A stretch of DNA of 64,000 nucleotides, from assembly GCF_030818415.1 (NCBI RefSeq), contig NZ_JAUTAE010000002.1:1-64000 (forward strand). The letters run 5' to 3'. Below the pieces are notes generated by a model. That model ran no database searches, was not told where the DNA came from, and saw nothing but the letters and a program-made list of their open reading frames with translations. The stretch comes from Sphingomonas sp. SORGH_AS_0950. GTDB lineage: Bacteria; Pseudomonadota; Alphaproteobacteria; Sphingomonadales; Sphingomonadaceae. Positions within the stretch are counted from its first letter, which is position 1. Each line of letters begins with the position of its first letter. The translations under genes were made by a program, and so were the position numbers. Of the stretch, positions 9,451 to 17,383 are shown one piece after another.

Positions 9451-10146
9451 TCAGCCCCGCGCGGTCCTCCGGGATGGGGGCCATGCGCTGTCGCGATCGC
9501 AACGCTCATAGGATGCGGCGGGCCCCTCGCAAAGCCCGATCCGGATCGGCAGCACGGGCGACGGGTCCTGCAGCGCGGTCACGTCCGCCCAGTCGCCACC
9601 CAGCCAGCGGGCCCGGTCCTCGGGCGCGACGATCATCGGCAGCGTCGACCAGGGCCCCTCGCCCCCCGCACAGCCCAGCATCGCGAAGCCATGCGCGCCC
9701 GCATGGCGGCGCCACAGCCCCGCCACGGTGAAGACCGGCTGGCCGTCGAGCGTGAACCAGACCGGGCGGTCCTCCTGCCCATCGGGCGAAGACAGCGCGC
9801 CGCGCGCGGCGGTCACCGGGATCAGGCAGCGTTGCGCGGGGACCTCGGCCAGTCGCCGCCACCAGGGCAGGGTCAGGCTGAAAATCTGCGTGGTCGGCCA
9901 GCACGCCTCGCCCCCGCTGATGTCCCAGCGCTGGGTATCGAGGCCCAGCCCCTGCGCGCCCTGGCGCAGGACGAAGGCGGGATGGCCCGGCACGAGATCG
10001 CGCAGCCGCAACCATGCGCCCCAGGAGACCCGATGCGTCCAGGCGACCGCGAATTCCGCGCACAGTTCGTCCGCGCTGCGGTCCAGCGTCGCCCGGTCGG
10101 ACACGGGATGCGTCGCACGCGGCAACGGGCCGGGCAAGGCGGTCAT
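9451..10146 (-). CDS. Degenerate SRAP-domain protein (SOS-associated peptidase family)
   Basis: A 231-residue protein that matches the core of the SRAP fold (YedK/HMCES), best seen in RCLIPVTAARG, PVWFTLDGQPVFTVAGLW and LPMIVAPEDRARWLGG. Active family members use Cys2 to crosslink abasic sites, with a Glu in the GFYEW motif and a His in HDRMP. Here the protein starts MTALP with no Cys2, GFYEW reads TAARG, and the HDRMP position reads WSTLP. It is therefore probably catalytically dead or has another role. The ATG at 10146 overlaps the stop of the small upstream ORF (ATGA), which suggests translational coupling. A start further upstream without Cys2 would not change this reading. Confidence 0.65.
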   Translation of the reverse strand: MTALPGPLPRATHPVSDRATLDRSADELCAEFAVAWTHRVSWGAWLRLRDLVPGHPAFVLRQGAQGLGLDTQRWDISGGEACWPTTQIFSLTLPWWRRLAEVPAQRCLIPVTAARGALSSPDGQEDRPVWFTLDGQPVFTVAGLWRRHAGAHGFAMLGCAGGEGPWSTLPMIVAPEDRARWLGGDWADVTALQDPSPVLPIRIGLCEGPAASYERCDRDSAWPPSRRTARG

Positions 10147-10334
10147 GACGCCCTGGCCCACACCCATTTGCGGCGGTTCTGCGAATAGCGGCGTCGGACC
10201 GGCTGGCAGAACAGCAGGTGGCGGCGATGGTCGTTCTCCAGCGTCACGACCCGGCACAGGACGAAGACCGTTCTCCACTGGCGCGTCCGGACGAACGGAC
10301 GGGCCAGCGACATCTTGGGGAAGCGCAGGATCAC
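10143..10334 (-). CDS. Small hypothetical protein, coupled to the SRAP-like gene
   Basis: A 63-residue, strongly basic ORF with GTG start. Its stop overlaps the start of the SRAP-like gene by four bases (ATGA). The tail HLLFCQPVRRRYSQNRRKW resembles a compact folded or nucleic-acid-binding segment, but no family is recognised. The exact coupling is the main argument that it is expressed. The start has only a weak ribosome-binding site. Confidence 0.45.
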   Translation of the reverse strand: MILRFPKMSLARPFVRTRQWRTVFVLCRVVTLENDHRRHLLFCQPVRRRYSQNRRKWVWARAS

Positions 10335-10498
10335 GATGGTTTCTTACCAGCTTGGACAGGGTGGGACGGGGTGACGCCATGGGAAGCGGCCCCGGCCCGA
10401 TCTTCGCAATCTAGATCAGTCCGGGGCGGCTGCCCATTACGGAATGGCCGGCGTCTCACGATTGAGACAATCGCTCCGGAACCGGATGGAATTTGGGG

Positions 10499-11863
10499 TT
10501 AAAGCCGGATTTCGGCCCCGATCGCCTCCGCCGCCAGCCCGCGTATATCGACCTTCGCCTTCAACCGCGCGCAGAGCAATGCCGTACCGCTGATCTTGCG
10601 TTGGACGAACAGCGTCTCGACATGGGGCACGTGCCAGGTGTCGCGGTCGGCGATCATGGCGCGGGTTTCCTCGCGCACCACCGGCACGAAGGCGCGGTCG
10701 CCGAAGTCGAAGGGGCCTGCCTTCGCCATCGTGTCGTCGATCGCGGCGATGATCCGGTCGACCGCCGGGCGGTGCGCCGCGACCGCCCTCTCGCCCAGGA
10801 AACCCGTCTCCACCGCGATCTCGCGGATGCGGTCGCGGTCGTGCGCCAGCCCCGCCTCGATCAACCGGCGATAGGAGGCGGCGGTCTCGGCCGGCACGTC
10901 GCGCGCCGCGCCGAAGTCGAGGAGGACCAGACGCCCGGTCTCCGCCTGCCAGCGGTAATTGGCGAAGTTCGGATCGGTCTGCATCATCCCGAACTCAAAC
11001 AGCTCGCGCAGGACCAGCTGGATCAGCGCGGTCATCGCGCCGTCGCGGGTCGCCTGGTCGGCCTCGACCAGCGCCTCGATCGGCTGGCCGGGGATATAGT
11101 CCATCGCCAGCACCAGCGACGTGGTCAGCGACGGCTCGGGCGCGGGCACGACATAGCGCGGATCGCCCGCCAGCCGCTCGCCAAAGCTACGCATCCGGTC
11201 GGCCTCGCGCCGGTAATCCGCCTCCTCGGCCAGTTGCCGCTTGGCCTCTTCCAGCAGCGGCTTCAGGTCGACCGAGGGCGGGATCAGGTTCGACACGCGC
11301 AGCAATGTCGCGACATTGTCGACATCCGACCCGATGCTAGCCTGCACGCCGGGATATTGCACCTTGATCGCCAGCACCCGGCCATCGGGCAGGGTCGCGC
11401 GGTGGACCTGCCCGATCGAGGCGGCGGCCATGGGGGCCGCCTCGAAATGGCGGAAGCGGCGTCGCCAGTCGGGGCCCCATTCGGCCCGGAGCAGCTTGTC
11501 GAGCTGCGCGGGCGGCATCCGGTACGCCTGGTCGCGAAGCCGCGCGAGGATGGCCTGGAGCTCGGGCGGCAACAGGTCGCCCGCATCCATCGAGATCATC
11601 TGGCCCAGCTTCATCGCCGCGCCGCGCAAATGCGACAGCCGGTCGGCGACCCGCGCGGCATTGCCGGGGGTGAGGATCAGGTCGCCGAGCCTGGGCCGCT
11701 CGCCGCTGGCCAGTCGCCGCGCGCCCTCGGCCAGCATCCCGCCCGCGACCCCGCCCGCCAGCCGCCCGAACGCGCCCGCGCGCGCGAAGCGGCCGCTGGG
11801 AACGGCGCGGTGCCGGGGCGGCTGCCCGGGCTGGGATGGGGGATTGCTGTCGTCATCGGCCAT
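10499..11863 (-). CDS. ABC1/COQ8-type atypical kinase (UbiB family)
   Basis: A 454-residue protein of the ABC1/ADCK family, which supports ubiquinone biosynthesis through ATPase or kinase-like activity. Visible are the KxGQ motif (AAMKLGQMISM, about residue 85), the alanine-rich loop (MAAASIGQVHRA, about 145), the VAIK-type lysine (VLAIKVQYP, about 163), a catalytic-loop variant QTDPNFANY (about 298, as in COQ8 rather than the HADPHPGN of UbiB) and the metal-binding LLDFGA (about 316). It overlaps the end of the upstream glycosyltransferase gene by 11 bp, so both are probably co-transcribed. Some members of the family act on lipids other than quinones, so the substrate is uncertain. Confidence 0.9.
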   Translation of the reverse strand: MADDDSNPPSQPGQPPRHRAVPSGRFARAGAFGRLAGGVAGGMLAEGARRLASGERPRLGDLILTPGNAARVADRLSHLRGAAMKLGQMISMDAGDLLPPELQAILARLRDQAYRMPPAQLDKLLRAEWGPDWRRRFRHFEAAPMAAASIGQVHRATLPDGRVLAIKVQYPGVQASIGSDVDNVATLLRVSNLIPPSVDLKPLLEEAKRQLAEEADYRREADRMRSFGERLAGDPRYVVPAPEPSLTTSLVLAMDYIPGQPIEALVEADQATRDGAMTALIQLVLRELFEFGMMQTDPNFANYRWQAETGRLVLLDFGAARDVPAETAASYRRLIEAGLAHDRDRIREIAVETGFLGERAVAAHRPAVDRIIAAIDDTMAKAGPFDFGDRAFVPVVREETRAMIADRDTWHVPHVETLFVQRKISGTALLCARLKAKVDIRGLAAEAIGAEIRL

Positions 11864-13178
11864 GATCCGGGATAGCGGCGGGCGGGCGGCTTGGTTCCGT
11901 CGCCCCGGCGATCAGGCTTGCCGCGACCCAGCCCGCCAGGATCATGACGAAGGGCATGGCGGGATAGTGATAGCGGGTCTGGCCGGTGAAGCCGAAGGCC
12001 AGGACGGTGCAGAAGACCGGCATGGCGGCGGGGATCAGCATCGCCGCGCCGGGCGCCCCCCGCCAGGCCGCGCGCGCCGCCCGGCCGGTGCCGACCAGGC
12101 CCAGCGCCAGCACCGCCAGATAGAAGAGCTGGTTCACCCCCTGCATCGCGCGCCACAGCCCGAGGCGCGCCGGATGGCTGGCGTCGAGCGGCCAGAAGCC
12201 GTCGCTGTCCTTCCACCAGAGCAGCCCCATCTTGCGCAGGCCGAGCAGCCCCCAGCGCAGCGGATGCGCGGCGATCCAGTCGATCGCCAGCGTCTTCAAC
12301 CGGCGCTCCATCTCCATCTGCCGCTCGACCCGCTGGGCAAAGGGGATGCCGACCTGGTCCCACAGCGGCGATCGCTCGACCTGGAAATAGCCGCCATCGG
12401 CCAGGTCGTTGGCCCCGGCGTGGAGCGCGACGCCGCCATTGCTCGACACCAGGACCGGCGCGCCCAGCATCGCCTGGTTGCGCCAGCTCCAGGGCAGCAG
12501 GACCGCCGCCATGCCCGCCAGCACCAGCGCCAGCATCAGCCCCGCCCGCCGCACGCCATGGCCGCGCCACGCCACCGGCAGGACCAGCGCCAGCAGCACC
12601 GGGAACAGCATCATCTGCGGCCGCATCAGCGCCCCCGCCCCCAGCACCAGCCCGGCGAGCAGCGCAGGGCCGATCCGCCCCCGCGCCTTCAGCATCAGCG
12701 CGGTCCCCGCCATGACGATCGCGGTCGAGCTGGGTTCGGCCGCGGTGTCGCCGCTATAGGCGATATGCGCGGGATAGACGGCATAGAGCAGCGCCGCGAG
12801 CCGCGCCGCCCCCTCCCCTGCCCCCAGATGCCGCGCGAACCACAGGATCAGCGCCAGCGTGGCGGCCTGCGCGATCAGGTTGACCAGGATCGGGCCGACC
12901 AGCGACGGCCCGAACAGCGCGGTCGCCAGCCCCAGCAGCGCGGGATAGCCGACCGGCCAGAAGGCGGTGGGAAAGCCCCCTTCCTGATAGCCCAGCCCCT
13001 GCGCGATCTCGCGCCCCCGGATCAGATACCAGAGCGAGTCGCCGCGCGGCGCGATCGGAAAGGCGAGGATCAGCCCCAGGCGCAGCGCGATGGCGGCCAG
13101 CAGGATCGCGGGGATCACCCGGCGCGAGGTGGCGAAGCCGTGCCATAGGCCGGACGGCGCGCGCACAGGATATGGCAT
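11853..13178 (-). CDS. GT39/ArnT-like integral membrane glycosyltransferase
   Basis: A 441-residue membrane protein with about 10-12 hydrophobic segments. The first periplasmic loop holds an acidic residue (APRGDSLWYLIRGREIAQG, about residues 38-56) where GT39/GT83 enzymes keep their catalytic Asp/Glu. These enzymes transfer a sugar from a polyprenyl-phosphate donor to a protein, lipid A or polysaccharide in the periplasm. The ATG at 13178 is chosen for the GGGGGGAT ribosome-binding site ahead of it; upstream in-frame codons look non-coding. The gene runs into the ABC1 kinase gene. Donor and acceptor are unknown. Confidence 0.75.
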   Translation of the reverse strand: MPYPVRAPSGLWHGFATSRRVIPAILLAAIALRLGLILAFPIAPRGDSLWYLIRGREIAQGLGYQEGGFPTAFWPVGYPALLGLATALFGPSLVGPILVNLIAQAATLALILWFARHLGAGEGAARLAALLYAVYPAHIAYSGDTAAEPSSTAIVMAGTALMLKARGRIGPALLAGLVLGAGALMRPQMMLFPVLLALVLPVAWRGHGVRRAGLMLALVLAGMAAVLLPWSWRNQAMLGAPVLVSSNGGVALHAGANDLADGGYFQVERSPLWDQVGIPFAQRVERQMEMERRLKTLAIDWIAAHPLRWGLLGLRKMGLLWWKDSDGFWPLDASHPARLGLWRAMQGVNQLFYLAVLALGLVGTGRAARAAWRGAPGAAMLIPAAMPVFCTVLAFGFTGQTRYHYPAMPFVMILAGWVAASLIAGATEPSRPPAAIPDHGR

Positions 13179-13385
13179 GGCGTGATCCCCCCGTGACGAC
13201 CCTGTCCCCATCGCCGTCCCCCGCTTCCCCCCGGATGCCTCCCCCCAAAGGCCACCCGCGCGGGACAGGCGAGGGCGGCCGCGCATCGGAACGGCGATCC
13301 GGCTTAGGATGGCGGGGGCGCCGGGGACAAGGGGACGGCTTCGGGGCGCTGTGCCGGGTCGGGATGGCCGACCGCGCCCCGATCG

Positions 13386-14588
13386 TCAGCCGGTGACGGC
13401 GACGATCCCCAATGACGGCTCCATCGGCAGCCGGTCGGCGCTGCCGTCATGCACGCCGTTCAGATCGTCGGGATCGGTGGCCAGGCCATAGGAGACGCCG
13501 CGCGCGCCGGTCCCGACCGCGCCGTGCGACAGCAGGATCGTCGTCCGGCTGGTCCGCACCGCGGCGGTGATCGGCACGGCCTGTCCGTTGTCGGTGACCT
13601 GAAAGCCCAGGATCGCGCTGGCCGGGGTGAAGTCGACGCCGTCCGCCAGCGCCAGCGTCACCTCGGTCTGGCTCACCCCGACCGCGCGCGCCGAGGCCAG
13701 GCGCGGTCCGCGCGGGCCCGGTTGCCCCTGCAACCAGGCCAGCACCTGCGCGGCGAAACGCTGGCCCGACCGGATCTGCCCCTGTTCGCTCTGGTGGATG
13801 CCGTCGACCACCGGCAGGTCATAGGTGGTGAAGCCATAGCGGACATGGGGGTCGCCCAGCGCGACGGTCATCTCCGCCTGGCGCTGGATCGCCTGCATCC
13901 GGTGCAGCCCGGCGTCGCTGCCCCCGATATTCTGCGACCCGCCGAGGAAGACGGTCAGGTCGGGCAGCCGCGTCTCAGTGCGCAGCGCGGCGATCAGCGT
14001 GCGGATCAGCCCCAGCTGGGTGGCGAGATCGCCGGTCAGCCGGTCCGCGACATCGTTGCGCCCGACCTGCAACAGCACCGCATCGACCCCGCCCGCCGCG
14101 ACGATCGCGCGGACCAGGTCGGCGCGCATCGTCGAATTGGACGCGGCCCATTGGATCAGCGTCGTGCTGCCCACTCCGCCACGGACATAGCGCACCGTCC
14201 GCCCGGTCGCCGCGTTGATCGCCAGCCCCGCCGTCTTGCCGAACGCCCCCCGGCCGAGCGGCGCGAAGCTGATCCCGTCGCCGGTCGACACGACCGCCGA
14301 ACTGGTCGCCGGGCCGTCATAATTGGACAGATATTGCGCGCTGCTGCTCGACCCGGCGAAGGCGATGGTCAGCCGGTCGGCCGCCAGCGTGGTCGGCCGC
14401 GCGGGTGTCGGTGTCGGCGTGGGAGTCGGCGTGGGCGTCGGGCTGGGTTGCGGGGTCGGGGTGGGGGTCGGGATGATCAGGTCCGACGGCGCCTTGTCGT
14501 CGGCACAACCGGGGATCAGCGGCAACGCGATCGTACAGGCGGTGCCGGCCAGGAAACGGCGTCGGCTCGGAAAGGGCGTATCGGTCAC
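13386..14588 (-). CDS. SGNH/GDSL-hydrolase lipoprotein with Thr-Pro linker
   Basis: A 400-residue exported protein. The N-terminus has a twin-arginine-like SRRRFLAG followed by a hydrophobic stretch and lipobox LIPGC (Cys about 28). A linker of about 30 residues of alternating Thr-Pro follows, encoded by a repetitive stretch at about 14403-14475. The catalytic domain shows GRND (block III, about 173-176) and DGIHQSEQG (block V, Asp and His of the triad, about 263). The nucleophile region FAGSSSSAQY departs from the usual GDS. Such enzymes often deacetylate polysaccharides, which would fit the exopolysaccharide genes elsewhere in the window, but the substrate is inferred. GTG start. Confidence 0.75.
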   Translation of the reverse strand: MTDTPFPSRRRFLAGTACTIALPLIPGCADDKAPSDLIIPTPTPTPQPSPTPTPTPTPTPTPARPTTLAADRLTIAFAGSSSSAQYLSNYDGPATSSAVVSTGDGISFAPLGRGAFGKTAGLAINAATGRTVRYVRGGVGSTTLIQWAASNSTMRADLVRAIVAAGGVDAVLLQVGRNDVADRLTGDLATQLGLIRTLIAALRTETRLPDLTVFLGGSQNIGGSDAGLHRMQAIQRQAEMTVALGDPHVRYGFTTYDLPVVDGIHQSEQGQIRSGQRFAAQVLAWLQGQPGPRGPRLASARAVGVSQTEVTLALADGVDFTPASAILGFQVTDNGQAVPITAAVRTSRTTILLSHGAVGTGARGVSYGLATDPDDLNGVHDGSADRLPMEPSLGIVAVTG

Positions 14589-14677
14589 GGATCAACTCAT
14601 GGCGGGGGGGAGCGGGGCGGCCCTGCGCCATTAACCATCAATATAGATTAAATGTGACGCAGAATTTCATTCCCGCG

Positions 14678-15085
14678 TCATGCCCCCTCGAACGACCGGA
14701 GGATGGGGCACGGCCCCGCCCCCTCGCCCGCGCACCGCTCGGCCAGCGCGTGGAGCGAGGCGCGCGCCTGTTCGAGCGCCGCGATCTGCGCATCCAGCGC
14801 GACGATCCGCTCGCGCGCGAGCTGGCGCACCCGCGCCCGGTCGTCGGTCGCGTCGAGCGCCAGCAGCTCGCCGATCTGCTCCAGCGTGAAGCCCGCCGCC
14901 TGGCCCGACCGGATGAAGCGCAGCCGCCCCAGATCCTCCGCGCCATAGCGCCGGACCCGCCCCCCCGCACTCGCCCCGGCGGGGCGTTGGGGCGTGTCGA
15001 GCAGCCCGCGCCGCTGATAATAGCGGATCGTCTCCACCCCCACCCCGCCTTCGCGCGCCAATCTGGCGATGGTCCATTCCGACAC
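14678..15085 (-). CDS. MerR-family regulator with two of three MerR metal cysteines
   Basis: A 135-residue MerR protein: winged helix-turn-helix (WTIARLAREGGVGVETIRYY at the N-terminus), the second helix-turn-helix region (RRYGAEDLGRLRFI), then a dimerisation helix and a C-terminal metal loop. Cys118 and Cys126 (RC....PCPIL) line up with Cys117 and Cys126 of mercury-sensing MerR, but the third ligand (Cys82) is Asp here, so classical mercury sensing is doubtful. The GTG at 15085 is preferred over the ATG at 15103 because the latter lies inside the palindromic operator and adds six non-family residues. It is divergent from the glutaredoxin-MauE gene, which it probably controls. Confidence 0.85.
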   Translation of the reverse strand: MSEWTIARLAREGGVGVETIRYYQRRGLLDTPQRPAGASAGGRVRRYGAEDLGRLRFIRSGQAAGFTLEQIGELLALDATDDRARVRQLARERIVALDAQIAALEQARASLHALAERCAGEGAGPCPILRSFEGA

Positions 15086-15088
15086 GTC

Positions 15089-15120
15089 TTGACTCCGTAC
15101 CATGGTACGGATGCCATATG
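15089..15120 (+). promoter_or_regulatory. mer-like promoter/operator for the glutaredoxin-MauE gene
   Basis: TTGACT (15089-15094) is followed by a perfect 16 bp palindrome CCGTACCATGGTACGG (15095-15110) and a weak -10 (CCATAT or CATATG, 15114-15120). The spacer is 19-20 bp instead of 17. This is the known layout of MerR-activated promoters, where the regulator binds between the two elements and untwists the DNA. The -35 box and half-site closely resemble the mer operators of Tn501 and Tn21. It lies between the divergent merR-like gene and its likely target. Confidence 0.8.
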
Positions 15121-15148
15121 GCGCATGGACCCCAGTCGGAGAAGGACC

Positions 15149-15889
15149 ATGACCGCCCCCCGCAAAGCCATTCTCTACCGCATGGTGATGCCGACCCATA
15201 GCTGCCCTTACGGCCTGAAGGCGAAGGACCTGCTCCGCCGACAGGGTTACGCGGTCGAGGACCATCACTTGCGCACCCGCGAGGAGACCGACGCCTTCAA
15301 GGCCGAGCATGGCGTGAAGACCACCCCGCAAATCTTCGTCGGGGGCGAGCGGGTGGGCGGCTATGACGATCTGCGCCGCTTCTTCGGCAAGCGGGTCGCC
15401 GATCCCAAGGCGACCAGCTATCGCCCGGTCGCCGCGCTCTTCGCGATGACCGCGCTGATGGCGCTGGCCGCATCGCAGGCGGTCTATGCCACCCCCTTCA
15501 CGACCCGCGCGGCCGAATGGTTCATCGCGTTCAGCATGGCGGTGCTCGCGCTTCTGAAGCTCCAGAATGTCGAGAGCTTCGCGACCATGTTCCTGAATTA
15601 CGACCTGCTCGCCAAACGCTGGGTCCCCTATTCCTATATCTACCCCTTTGCCGAGGGGCTGGCCGGGGTGCTGATGATCGCCGGGGTGCTGACGTGGCTG
15701 TCCGTCCCGATCGCGCTGTTCATCGGGGGCATCGGCGCGGTGTCGGTGGTGAAGGCGGTCTATATCGACCGGCGCGAACTCAAATGCGCCTGTGTCGGCG
15801 GATCGAGCAACGTGCCGCTGGGCTTCCTGTCGCTGACCGAGAATCTGATGATGATCGGGATGGCGGTGTGGATGGTGCTCCATGCCTGA
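15149..15889 (+). CDS. Glutaredoxin-MauE/DoxX fusion membrane protein
   Basis: A 246-residue fusion. Residues about 5-80 are a glutaredoxin domain with a monothiol CPYG active site (THSCPYGLKAK) and the cis-proline region TTPQIFVGG. Residues about 95-245 are a four-helix MauE/DoxX-type membrane domain with a CxC pair in LKCACVGGSSNVPLG. MauE-type proteins move reducing equivalents across the membrane, so the fusion probably passes electrons between cytoplasmic thiols and periplasmic partners. The ATG at 15149 has GGAGAAGGA ahead of it; an in-frame ATG at 15125 is possible. It is controlled from the mer-like operator, so it is probably induced by a thiol-reactive metal or similar stress. Confidence 0.85.
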   Translation: MTAPRKAILYRMVMPTHSCPYGLKAKDLLRRQGYAVEDHHLRTREETDAFKAEHGVKTTPQIFVGGERVGGYDDLRRFFGKRVADPKATSYRPVAALFAMTALMALAASQAVYATPFTTRAAEWFIAFSMAVLALLKLQNVESFATMFLNYDLLAKRWVPYSYIYPFAEGLAGVLMIAGVLTWLSVPIALFIGGIGAVSVVKAVYIDRRELKCACVGGSSNVPLGFLSLTENLMMIGMAVWMVLHA

Positions 15890-15892
15890 GCC

Positions 15893-16010
15893 TATTCCTC
15901 CCCTGCAAGGGGAGGTGGCAGGCGCAGCCTGACGGAGGGGTGTCGCGCTATCGAGAGGGGGACACCCCTCCGACGCGCTACGCGCGCCACCTCCCCTTCC
16001 AGGGGAGGAT
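15893..16010. repeat. Dispersed palindromic repeat, copy A
   Basis: A ~115 bp element with outer arms CCTCCCCTGCAAGGGGAGG and CCTCCCCTTCCAGGGGAGG, and an inner pair GGAGGGGTGTC / GACACCCCTCC. The whole forms a long imperfect hairpin. The same unit recurs at about 50286, 60418 and 61840. It lies between the glutaredoxin-MauE gene and parA. It is a repetitive extragenic palindrome or small non-autonomous element, not coding. Confidence 0.85.
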
Positions 16011-16018
16011 TTGGGAAA

Positions 16019-16034
16019 GTTTCCCCGGGGAAAC
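16019..16034. other. parS: parS-like centromere site 1
   Basis: Perfect 16 bp palindrome GTTTCCCCGGGGAAAC, 82 bp before the parA start. The same 16-mer occurs twice more, between parB and repA (18435 and 18474). The outer arms GTTTC/GAAAC are those of chromosomal parS (core ACGT), but the core is CCCGGG. Position and exact triplication point to the ParB binding site of this replicon. ParB binding is inferred. Confidence 0.75.
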
Positions 16035-16115
16035 ATGCCTTCCCCCTTCCCCCACCTTGCCCGATTGAATGAACTTTGCCATTAACCACCCCCAAAAGCT
16101 TCAAGGGGTGCGCGA

Positions 16116-17324
16116 GTGGCGGAAGATCATGCAATGCTGTCCCAGATCGGGGATCTGGCCAGCGCGGGCGAGCGGATGATCGAGCGGTTGCGGCGCAAGG
16201 CGTTCCTGCCCGAAAGCCGGAAAGGTCTGCACGTCCGCTTCGGGATTGCCGAGGCCGCGCAGCTGCTCGGCTGTTCGACCAACCGCATCCGCATGGCCGA
16301 GGAGGATGGCCGCCTCCCCCCTGCCCCGACCACCGACAATGGCCGACGCCAGGGCTATACGGTCGAGGAGCTGCTGCACATGCGCGAGGTGCTGGGCGCC
16401 TCCCCCGCGCGCGCGCCGCTCGACATTCCGGCGATCATCGCAGTGCAGAACTTCAAGGGCGGCGTCGGCAAGTCGACCGTCACCACCCATCTCGCCCATT
16501 ATTTCGCCGTGCAAGGCTACCGCGTGCTGGTCGTCGATTGCGACAGCCAGGCGACGACGACGACTTTGTTCGGCTTCAACCCGCATTTCAACGTCACGCG
16601 CGAGGAAACGCTCTACCCCTATCTGTCGATCGACCCGACCCAGACCGACCTGGCCTATGCGGTCAAGCCCACCCCCTGGCCCAATGTCGACCTGATCCCG
16701 TCCAATCTCGAACTGTTCGATGTGGAATATGAGCTGGCCGCAGCGGGCAGCGATGGCGGATCGGTGCTGGCGGCCCGCTTCCGCAAGCTGAAGCGCGGGC
16801 TGGCCGACCTGGCGCGGAATTACGACGTGGTGCTGCTCGATCCGCCCCCTGCCCTCGGCACGATCAGCCTGGCGGTGATGCAGGCGGCCAATGCGCTGCT
16901 GGTGCCGATGGCCGCGACCACGCCCGATTTCTGTTCGACCGTCCAGTTCCTGTCGATGATGGATCAGGTGCTCAACCAGCTGACCGGGGCGGGCATCGAG
17001 GTCGATTACCAGTTCGTCCGGCTGATCTGTTCCAAGTTCGACGGCAACGACCCCAGCCATGCCATGGTCCGCGCGATCATGGAGCAGAGCTTCGGCCCCG
17101 CGCTCCTCCCCGTGCCGATCCTGGAATCGGCCGAGATCAGCCATGCCGCGATGCGGATGATGACCGTCTACGAGCTGGAAAAGCCGATCGGCACGCCCAA
17201 GACGCACAAACGCTGCCGCGCCAATCTGGACGAGGCGATGCGCCAGGTCGAGCAGCTGGTCCGCCAGAGCTGGGGCCGGGTCGAACCGCTGAGCGAAGAG
17301 GCGGTGATCCATGCCGCGGCTTGA
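16116..17324 (+). CDS. parA: ParA partition ATPase
   Basis: A 402-residue type Ia ParA. An N-terminal helix-turn-helix/MerR-like DNA-binding part (FGIAEAAQLLGCSTNRIRMAE, about 43-63) allows operon autoregulation. The deviant Walker A is FKGGVGKST (about 114-122), Walker A' is VVDCDSQA (about 144-151) and Walker B is VVLLDPPPAL (about 239-248). With ParB it moves plasmid copies apart over the nucleoid. The GTG start at 16116 follows AAGGGG. The stop lies 59 bp before the parB start, which together with parS-like sites on both sides of parAB defines a partition operon. N-terminal DNA-binding ParA proteins are typical of plasmids rather than primary chromosomes. Confidence 0.95.
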   Translation: MAEDHAMLSQIGDLASAGERMIERLRRKAFLPESRKGLHVRFGIAEAAQLLGCSTNRIRMAEEDGRLPPAPTTDNGRRQGYTVEELLHMREVLGASPARAPLDIPAIIAVQNFKGGVGKSTVTTHLAHYFAVQGYRVLVVDCDSQATTTTLFGFNPHFNVTREETLYPYLSIDPTQTDLAYAVKPTPWPNVDLIPSNLELFDVEYELAAAGSDGGSVLAARFRKLKRGLADLARNYDVVLLDPPPALGTISLAVMQAANALLVPMAATTPDFCSTVQFLSMMDQVLNQLTGAGIEVDYQFVRLICSKFDGNDPSHAMVRAIMEQSFGPALLPVPILESAEISHAAMRMMTVYELEKPIGTPKTHKRCRANLDEAMRQVEQLVRQSWGRVEPLSEEAVIHAAA

Positions 17325-17383
17325 TCGGCTTCCCCTTTCCTACACGACAATGTTCTGCCTATGTTCCGGGCGGGAGGCATAAG

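Noticed and set aside
7088..9502. An 804-codon reverse frame across the AraC and MFS genes
   Set aside because: Arg/Ala/Gly-rich with no recognisable domain; AraC (plus) and MFS (other reverse frame) explain the region.
11241..13148. A 635-codon plus-strand frame
   Set aside because: Antisense to the ABC1 kinase and GT39-like genes; no domain or plausible start.
14403..14475. Repetitive GTCGGCGTGGG-like tract taken as a minisatellite or CRISPR
   Set aside because: It encodes the Thr-Pro linker of the SGNH lipoprotein; the units are six bases, in frame, with no spacers.
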